Below, piece after piece: positions 57,601 through 64,000 of a stretch of DNA of 64,000 nucleotides; positions within the stretch are counted from its first letter, which is position 1; the number at the start of each line of letters is the position of its first letter. Both the position numbers and the translations under genes were made by a program. The DNA comes from Schistosoma haematobium (lineage: Eukaryota; Platyhelminthes; Trematoda; Strigeidida; Schistosomatidae): NCBI RefSeq assembly GCF_000699445.3, contig NC_067196.1, forward strand, positions 47,161,364-47,225,363, read 5' to 3'. The notes under the pieces were generated by a model. That model was given only the letters and a program-made list of their open reading frames with translations. It was not told the DNA's origin and ran no database searches.

Positions 57601-60600
57601 ATAAGTTAAATATATTTCAAGAAATAAAACATTCTTCCAGCATCTATATTTCTCCTCTCTTTACAGGGTTGAGATTCCAACAAACGACTCGAATGATAAT
57701 GAAGAAATAATTACTGCTCTACACATCAAATCAAGTAACTTTGAAAATGAAAATGAAATCGTTATTACAGAAAGTAGTGAATCACAACCATTACTAAATA
57801 CGATAACTGAAGAAATCTTATCTTTGGTTACAACGGATAATAATCTAGATGTTTTAAGTCCAAGTACTGATGATCACATACCTTCCAACCACTCTATTGA
57901 AACAGATGAAAGTTTTTATACTGAGTTTATGCTAGAATCAAACGATATTGTCGAAATACCTAGTCAGTCGCAAGAGCACGTTGGTGTAACGGAAGAAATT
58001 TTAGGAAACAAAAACGAAACTATTCTGGACAAAATTGAGGAACTTGAAGGCACTGATCAAAAATTAAATCAAACAACCATAGTGCCAGAGGTATTCACTA
58101 ATGAAATGGAAGTTTCAGCGAATACAGATAAATCATCCTCAGAGTTATCCAAACAAGATATCAAAGTTACTGAAATTTTGACTGATAACATCTCTTTAAG
58201 CTCATCATTACAAAATGATACCAATACCAGTGCTCATGAGAAGTTATCTGTAGTAAAATTTGTAAGTATCTCCACCAACCGTCAACCGATTGAACGAGCC
58301 TACGAAAGAAATGTATTGATAGGTATGTTTGTCCATCTACTTTCTATAAAACTTAATATTTCAGTTATGTTTTCACTGCTTGTTTTACATTGGAAAATTT
58401 ATTTTACTTTAGAGGAACATAAACGACTACTTATCCAAATATACTTTCAAACATACTGTTAATTAATGGGACTAATTTAATCATAGGTTCTTCGACACAT
58501 GAATTTCAAGCATTTTTCGGGTAATATTTCAGAACATATCAATAGATTCCGGATTGCGAATTCCAGTCGAGCTGTTGGTTTTATTAATCTGTGGTGGAAC
58601 TTCTTAGAGCTGATACCTATTCTTCGTACATCACTCGTCCTGATGACCTTTATTAAGTTACTCTCAACGGTGTATAATTTTCAGAAAAAAAATGAAGCGT
58701 TAACTACGATTTGTTATTGTACAGCGTAGATCATAAAGCCACATGTACACGAATCGGATAAGAACAGAAATGTGAATGTGAATGAATGAACTTCAGAAGC
58801 ACATACATGTAGACAAGTAAATAAAACGTCAAATAACCTAAGTAAATAACAATTATGCTAGTAAGAGAAAAATGTATGTAGGCTCTAATACATGATCAAG
58901 CATAGGTGCTCATATAAAAATGATGATAAACATACAAAGATATAGACTGATTTTTACTGACTGAATGACACTGTCTGTTAAATAACTTAAATGGTCTTAA
59001 TAAAGTTAAATGTATGCGGACTCAAGTAAAAGTGAGATTTTATAAGCCTTCGTAAGTTTTCATCCTTACCAAAGCATTTTAAGAAATCTAATGATTCAGA
59101 TAGTATCTGTCAGTTGACGTTGAACTGTTGAAGAATTACTGGGTCTGGATATTGGGAATGTAACGTCATACCAAATTATACAAAAAGTGATTTTACTATG
59201 AACAGTACTACTGCAGATGATGAAAGTCACCCATACATTTAAGCGCTAAACCACACAAATAATTAATAATTGTTTCATTCTATTTTATACTTTCCCAGAG
59301 AATTAGAAGATGGACATTTCTAAAGTTCACAGTTCCGGTGCTTATTCACATCTGATCCCATATCTTAACTCCAAGCAATTTAGAACTTCGAAACCAACTG
59401 ACTAACCCTAATCTAAATATTATCCTCACTTCTTATTCATAACATGTATATTAGAAGGGATTAACAATTATCTTCCCTAAAATTCCCACTTGTATTATAA
59501 ATGAAGGATTTCATATCATTTTTTAATGCCACTTACTACAATCAAATGCATTTTTCGTCTAAATCTGAAAGTAATTTCTACTAAAAATAAATGAGCGTTT
59601 CTATAAATTGTGACTGACTACCTGAAGGATAGACAGATATATAGATGATCCTATCTTCTAGGTTTAAAGTTTTTAACATTAAACATGAAAGTAGATTATT
59701 TTAGACTTTCGTGGATATATAACTTGTTTTGCAGATGTCATCATTACGATAGTATGTACTTGCATTAAGTAAATGAATATTATTAATCACTTTTATAGTC
59801 TTAAGCTTGTAGTGTAATTAACACTAACACGTTCACCTGTTTTCTAGTATCTATCTATGAAAACTGCTGATATTCTCTTAGTCATTTTGAAGAAAAGAAC
59901 GAACCATCGTGTTATTTTACCTTTTCTGATTTACTGCAGTAGTATTTTCAAAAACGTTTCAACTGAATAGTTTACAGATTATCATTCTGTAACAATAACG
60001 AAACTCTTTCTGTCATAAAATCGTTCTTTTCGATAATAACTTTATAATGTCTTAACGTTGTACTCTTTGACAAAATTAATTTACTGCATATGAGAATAGG
60101 TATTTTTGTCCCAGTTATAATTAAACTGGAATAGCTACCATATTCTAACTAATATCATTTAACTTATCGTTTCTCAAGATGAAATTTATTATTATACAAA
60201 TAGTTTGTAGCCAAAGGGATTGTGATGAGTTAATCAAATAGAGTTAAACATAATCAAGTCATGACTACAGACAAACGTTCATAATTCGCATGACTAGTGT
60301 TCACGAAAATCATATTTCATGAAGAACCAAATATCAGTATTTCATAATAACTACATATCATTATATTATGAGTTGCTAACAGTCGATGCTATCCAGTCAT
60401 CTACATACCATTAAAATGAAATTATTAATTGACCGACCGAATGAAAATTCCGACAATATTTAAATTGAATTCATGATCTTAAAAAAAAGTTAAGTCAGTC
60501 ATCATACCAATTGTTCTAATTATATAAACTTAATCATGTGTGATGAACTCTACTATCGTTTATTTTGTAAATTTATCGGCTACATAAAATATTCGTACAT

Positions 60601-63600
60601 ATAATTAAGGTTAACTATATTCATAGAACTATATGACCTTGTAATACAATACTATTTCCTATTTAATATCAGATGGGGTTTGTGGATATTATAGTAATTT
60701 CAATGGTTAAGATCATGAGCCAGTTGAAGCTAGACCACTATGGAAAACCTGGAAGCACTGGACGGCCATTTCGTCCTCTTGTGGGATTAGTTGAAGTTAG
60801 ACATTAACACTGTTGGATGCCGGCTCAGTGGTCTAGTGGTTAAGTGCTCGCACGCGGAAGCAGTAGGTCCTGGGTTCGAATCCTGCGGGGGGTGAGGTCT
60901 TGGATGCGCACTGCTGAGGAGTCCCGCAATAGGACGAAACGGCCATCCAGTGCTTCCAGGTTTTCCATGGTGGTTTGGCTTCAAATGACCCATGATCTTA
61001 ACCATTGATATTTCCTATTTGTACGAAATATATGTACGAATAATTTTTCACTGATATTACAGGGTTAATTACAGAGTTCAATAAGAAATGTAACAGCAAT
61101 TAAGAGTTTATGCATTAAATATATACAAATTTTATTTTAAATTAATTTAATTGTCATAAAGTCTTTTTCTATAAAATAAGGTTTCTCATTATTACCTCAA
61201 TAGTTTTATATTTATGAATAACTTAAACATGCTGTTGTTAACACGTTATAAGCATAAAGTCATAAGCTCAAAAAAATTTGGAATATGATGTCGGAAAAAT
61301 GAAACTTTCTTATCAGATATCATCTATAGTTGAAAGATATCTATTTATGGACTGTAAATTAGCAGTTAAATGGTATCAAATTGAATCTAAAACTAGAAAT
61401 AAACCATTTTATTCTCCAAAGTTTTAAAATATCTAAACTGCTAAAATGAGCACACTTTTATATGCTAAGGCCTTTGTTTTCAACCTTCTTATTGGCCTTA
61501 TGCTTGTGCTCAAAACGGTCATCAAAATGAAACAGCATAAGTTTCATTTTTGAGTTAGAAAATGTTAGCTGTCATAATTAACGCAACTTTAATTCATAAT
61601 TGTCTGTCAGTTATACAATGTACTTATGCCAACGAAATGTTCAGTTTAAAAAAACAAACAAAAACTAAATTCTATATTACTAATATATTGTCTAATTATG
61701 CGTTAAATATTACTTACTCCATAAAGGACTTTATATATTTTGTGTACAAATAACTAGTAAGCTGTAAGTGATCGATCATAATGACGGGACTTAAATGTTC
61801 TTCGTAAACCTCATATTTAACTAATTATCATAGATTTATTATTAACATCACCTTTATTAGTTCTGTTTCTAGGAAATATTATCATTCTAGGCTTTTTAAT
61901 TTGTTCATTCTTAAAATATCTCACAAATCTAACATATTTAATTATTAGATAAGATTTAACTTAATTCATTTCAATTAAAATTAGATTATTTTATAAACAA
62001 TTAAAAATTTATTAATTTTTCAATATAAATTCTAATTATCATTTTATCAATTAAACATTGTATCCAAGTAATGAAAAATTAACAAACATACAATTGGCTG
62101 TATTGATTCGCATACATTTAATGATAGGACTTAGTAACAGTAATAATTAATTAGGATAATAATAATAATAATAATCAATATCATAATCTTTATAAAATAA
62201 ACCTAATAGTTCTTAGCCAACCATATAATTGGATTAAACTATGAATATAATAAGAATAAAAATGAATAGATTGTATGATATTATATTATTGCATCTTATA
62301 AGAATCACATGGTTAATAAATGGTAAACATTATGATTGAGATATTCGATTTGTATGTTTTGTATTAGGTTTGTTTACAATTGTAATTACATTTATCATGA
62401 TTTATTTAACCAATAGTATCATTATTAATAGTTGATATTCATTATGCCTAATGTCTACTAATCTTGTAATATGACTGAAGTAATGCAGAATTCGACGAAG
62501 TATTATATATATATATATGTGCCTACTGAAGGATTTTATTCTAACCTTTGCTTACTCATTAATTATATAATGAGCTCAAAATGAATACCCAGATATGTTA
62601 AGAATCATTAAAGAAACTCGAGTTATTTGACTAAATATAAATTAAAGTTGGTGGCGAGTACATGTTTTATATTTATTTGGATTTATTGATATCATAGATT
62701 TATAAACTGTAATTAAAGTATCAACATTTTTTGAGAACGTTATAGGTCTAACACATAGGACTGTGCTATTCATAGTTTAGAATATGTATAAATCCAATTT
62801 AAAATTGATTGCTGAATACTTTAACCTATCGAATATTAGTTAAAAACTTTTGAAGCATTATTCTCTATAGTATACCTGAATAATTATAAATCGCATAAAT
62901 ATTAAAATCTTTCAAGTTTAAAAATAAATTGAAAACAGTTCATGGATTTTTGCACGAATATAATTGTAAACGGAGGTAAATCTCACTGGTTCATGTTATG
63001 AAAGATAGCCGATGAAGTGCTAGACAGTGAAAATAAACAAAATGATGGTCGACATGTAATACACAATTATATGATGTGCCCAACAAATAGCTGATCACGC
63101 ATTCGAACCATCAATTCAGTTCCTTGAATAAACTGATATTAAAAGTCAAGAAAACTAGACAATAGGATTGGTTTAGTTTTCAAACAGAATTACTCGATTT
63201 TACACAAGACATTGGACAGAAAACAGACGTAGTTAGATAAACAATTTCTAAATAAGCGATCGGTGAATATGAGTTTTCTAGATCACACATCCGTCAGTGG
63301 AATTACGAACTGGTTACTAATCTTAATTCTCTTTCATCGTGTCAGTTTACACAGGTTCTAATCAGTTTAATCTGAGAAAAAAATTAGTAAATTTAGCTTT
63401 CACACAATGCATCTCGCTTAAATCCAGTTAGACGAGACTGTTTTCTGTTATTCGGTTAATCCTCCTATTTCTTATTGATAAACTAAAAATACTGATTGTA
63501 CACTAATGTTTGAATTATAAGGTTGTTTGTCATTATCTCCATATGATCCAATGAGATTTATAAGCTACATAGAGAATAAATTCTCTTGTTTAAAGGTATT

Positions 63601-64000
63601 AAGTTACAGCAGACTATTTAAAACTAACTACATTCAATCATAATATCATGGTCAAAATATTCTTTCAGTTATTAATGAATTTACTCAGTAACTAGTTAAT
63701 AACCTGTCAAATTTTGATCTTTTTTACTAGTGACTACAGTTATAAGACTCAGATTACCCCGAAAAACATAGATGTATAATTGTCAAATGAAGAATCAATA
63801 TAATTAACTAAATGAGTTATAAATGCCTGACCTACTCGTCCAATATTTAGTAGTATAAATGTTTTGATCAAAAGTTGTTGCCATTCTGTTGAATTCTATT
63901 GTCACATTGTTAATTATTTTCTTTGTTTATAGAGAAATGTTATCAATATCCAAGAATAAAAAATTGTGCTAAACTAACAGATATGGAAATAAAACATCAA
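48676..64000 (+). CDS. Unrecognised secreted acidic glycoprotein, 3' end outside the window
   Basis: I do not recognise the family. Exons by splice sites and phase: 48676-48741, 51604-51766, 53893-53932, 57667-58322, and 63933 to beyond 64000. The phases (0, 1, 2, 1) agree at every junction, giving at least 331 aa. Exon 1 alone encodes MNKKLIVIISILILILSC and four more residues, a strong signal peptide or signal anchor. The next ~285 residues are rich in Glu, Asp, Ser, Thr and Asn, with at least eight N-glycosylation sequons (for example NSS, NDS, NHS, NET, NQT, NIS, NDT) and almost no Cys, so this part is probably disordered and glycosylated. The last exon brings a different style: EKCYQYPRIKNCAKLTDME, with two Cys, perhaps the start of a folded domain. 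An internal donor-like GTAAGT at 58262 could give a shorter exon 4, but phase then fails with exon 5. Confidence 0.7.
48742..49729. other. First intron of the secreted-protein gene, left part
   Basis: AT-rich intron sequence before the SINE at 49730. Nothing recognised. Confidence 0.5.
49730..49975 (+). mobile_element. tRNA-like SINE with a hammerhead ribozyme
   Basis: Contains an A-box-like TTAGTGGTCTA near 49793 and a B-box GGTTCGAATC near 49850, the internal Pol III promoter of tRNA-derived SINEs. A hammerhead fold follows at 49874-49917. The same family is at 60790-61003, sharing GGTTGAAGTTAGACATTA near the start and AGGACGAAACGGCC in the ribozyme. It lies in an intron of the secreted-protein gene. 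Edges are approximate. Confidence 0.8.
49874..49917 (+). ncRNA. Hammerhead ribozyme in SINE, core intact
   Basis: Core CTGAAGA (49879-49885), stem II GTCCTA/TAGGAC with a 3-nt loop, GAAA (49901-49904), a 3-bp stem III (ACG/CGT) with a 2-nt loop and the cleavage triplet GTC (49910-49912). Stem I pairs CACT with AGTG, with a mismatch next to the core. All conserved core positions are present, so self-cleavage is plausible though stem I is weakened. Hammerheads in schistosome Smα SINEs are established knowledge. Confidence 0.75.
49976..51235. other. First intron of the secreted-protein gene, middle
   Basis: AT-rich. No element with a recognised family or a second copy in the window. Confidence 0.5.
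51236..51473. repeat. Fold-back repeat, ~75-bp inverted arms
   Basis: Left arm about 51236-51310 (TTTTGTTATATCCCAATGAA, then GTATTTCCGACGTTTCGTGA) and right arm about 51399-51473, its reverse complement with about ten differences. The spacer is about 90 bp and AT-rich. It may be a MITE or an inverted pair of short repeats. It lies 130 bp before exon 2 of the secreted-protein gene. Confidence 0.75.
51767..53232. other. Second intron of the secreted-protein gene
   Basis: Intron sequence before the SINE at 53233. No repeat or gene recognised with confidence. Confidence 0.45.
53233..53400 (-). mobile_element. Smα-like SINE with a decayed hammerhead
   Basis: On the minus strand: a tRNA-like part (TGGCTTAGTGGATAATCCG, then TGTTCGGATCTC as a B-box relic), then CTGACGAGTCCCAAATAGG and GACGAAAC, then a 3' part in which the cleavage region reads ACCTGTTATAAATTCC rather than GCGCATCCTGGATTCC of the copy at 54.4 kb. 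The core is complete but the cleavage-site side is degenerate, so it is unlikely to cut. Confidence 0.8.
54352..54535 (-). mobile_element. Smα-like SINE monomer with a hammerhead
   Basis: On the minus strand: GGACTCAGCAGCCAAGTGGA (tRNA-like start, about 54527-54508), a B-box relic near GTACTGAGTTAGAGCC, then the ribozyme and the tail CTGCTAGCCACTATCCATC. Sequence and order match the published Smα family from memory. A second, partial monomer abuts it on the right (54560-54745, same strand), so the two form a tandem dimer. Confidence 0.85.
54383..54430 (-). ncRNA. Smα-type hammerhead ribozyme
   Basis: On the minus strand: stem I ATCCAG/CTGGAT, core CTGACGA, stem II GTCC/GGAC with loop CAAATA, GAAA, a very short stem III, and cleavage after ATC. 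The second pair of stem III is C against A, whereas a GTC site would give C-G. This is a likely CpG-type change. Close to the Schistosoma ribozyme used in classical structural work, as I recall. Confidence 0.85.
54560..54825 (-). repeat. Inverted duplication of a SINE tail, hinge at the hammerhead
   Basis: Left arm about 54572-54652 and right arm about 54732-54820 are reverse complements over about 80 bp with few differences (shared GAATCTTCACATTGATGTTT). Between them lies the SINE tail with GGATAGTGGCTAGGATGCGC and GTTTCGTCCTATTT, the 3' half of a hammerhead. The right arm begins immediately after that half-ribozyme, within its stem II loop. Confidence 0.8.
54826..57666. other. Third intron of the secreted-protein gene
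   Basis: AT-rich intron between the SINE cluster and exon 4. An 80-codon ORF at 56832-57074 has no recognised domain. Nothing else identified. Confidence 0.5.
58323..60705. other. Fourth intron of the secreted-protein gene, left part
   Basis: Starts at the donor GTATGT at 58323. AT-rich; no recognised gene, RNA or repeat. Confidence 0.5.
60706..61003 (+). mobile_element. tRNA-like hammerhead SINE with inverted extra 3' end
   Basis: The plus-strand SINE (about 60786-61003) has an A box GGCTCAGTGGTCTAGTGG, a B box GGGTTCGAATCC and a hammerhead at 60909-60952. Left of it, 60706-60785 is an inverted second copy of the SINE 3' end: GAAAACCTGGAAGCACTGG, then ACGGCCATTTCGTCC, which is the reverse complement of the ribozyme and tail. 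Arms are about 80-90 bp with a few differences. Confidence 0.85.
60909..60952 (+). ncRNA. Hammerhead ribozyme in SINE, slightly damaged
   Basis: Stem I CACTG/CAGTG is perfect. The core is CTGAGGA (position 7 is free in the consensus), stem II GTCC/GGAC, GAAA, and cleavage triplet ATC. In stem III the second pair is C against A, as in the 54.4 kb copy, where the 49.9 kb copy has C-G. Confidence 0.75.
61004..63932. other. Fourth intron of the secreted-protein gene, right part
   Basis: Very AT-rich, with short ATA runs near 62158 and TA runs near 62505. The acceptor TTTATAG ends at 63932. Nothing else recognised. Confidence 0.5.

Noticed and set aside
60823..60895. Possible tRNA gene (A box and B box in place)
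   Set aside because: The sequence does not fold as a full cloverleaf with acceptor stem, and the unit continues into a hammerhead and tail, so it is the tRNA-like head of a SINE.
1..64000. CRISPR arrays, bacterial operons, ribosome binding sites
   Set aside because: Spliced genes and eukaryotic retroelements throughout; no regularly spaced short repeats and no prokaryotic gene organisation.

Overview
The window is eukaryotic genomic DNA, AT-rich and dense with retroelements, and almost certainly from a schistosome blood fluke (Schistosoma, Trematoda). The evidence is: Smα-like SINEs carrying hammerhead ribozymes, a CsRn1/Boudicca-type Gypsy element with a tRNA-Trp-like primer site, RTE-clade LINEs of the SR2/SR3 type, Penelope-like elements with a GIY-YIG domain, and host genes with 33-41 nt micro-introns. 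I cannot tell the species.

Host genes. Four were reconstructed from split exons with consistent splice phases. (1) A Spartan/SPRTN DNA-protein crosslink protease, minus strand, 3697-9858: six exons, 319 aa, with the HEMIH zinc site and a C-terminal UBZ4 finger. (2) A PHF7/G2E3-like PHD-finger protein, plus strand, 19538-30205. (3) An LLPH-like small basic nucleolar protein, minus strand, 34501-34838: 100 aa, one 35-nt intron. (4) An unrecognised secreted, acidic, Asn-glycosylation-rich protein, plus strand, beginning at 48676 and running off the right edge.

Layout. 1-3.6 kb: two decayed Penelope-like elements tail to tail. 3.7-9.9 kb: SPRTN. 12.2-18.8 kb: a Gypsy copy (minus) whose LTR is split by an unrelated solo LTR, joined head to head to the 5' part of another Gypsy copy (plus). 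19.5-30.2 kb: the PHD-finger gene, with a LINE 3' end in one intron and three chained RTE LINE fragments in the last intron. 30.8-33.6 kb: two decayed LINEs. 34.5 kb: LLPH. 35.3-35.8 kb: a GC-rich retroposon with a 12-bp target duplication. 37.4-42.0 kb: a young Gypsy copy with near-identical LTRs but no gag and a broken pol. 43.6-47.6 kb: an SR2-like LINE carrying a second copy of the solo LTR. 48.7-64 kb: the secreted-protein gene, whose introns hold hammerhead SINEs and fold-back repeats.

Most notable: the two Gypsy copies share a ~2.5 kb nearly identical block bounded by ~10% or more divergent flanks, which looks like gene conversion or template switching. The younger copy must have been mobilised in trans. 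Two hammerhead-SINE loci are inverted duplications with breakpoints in or beside ribozyme stem II. All comparisons were made by eye.
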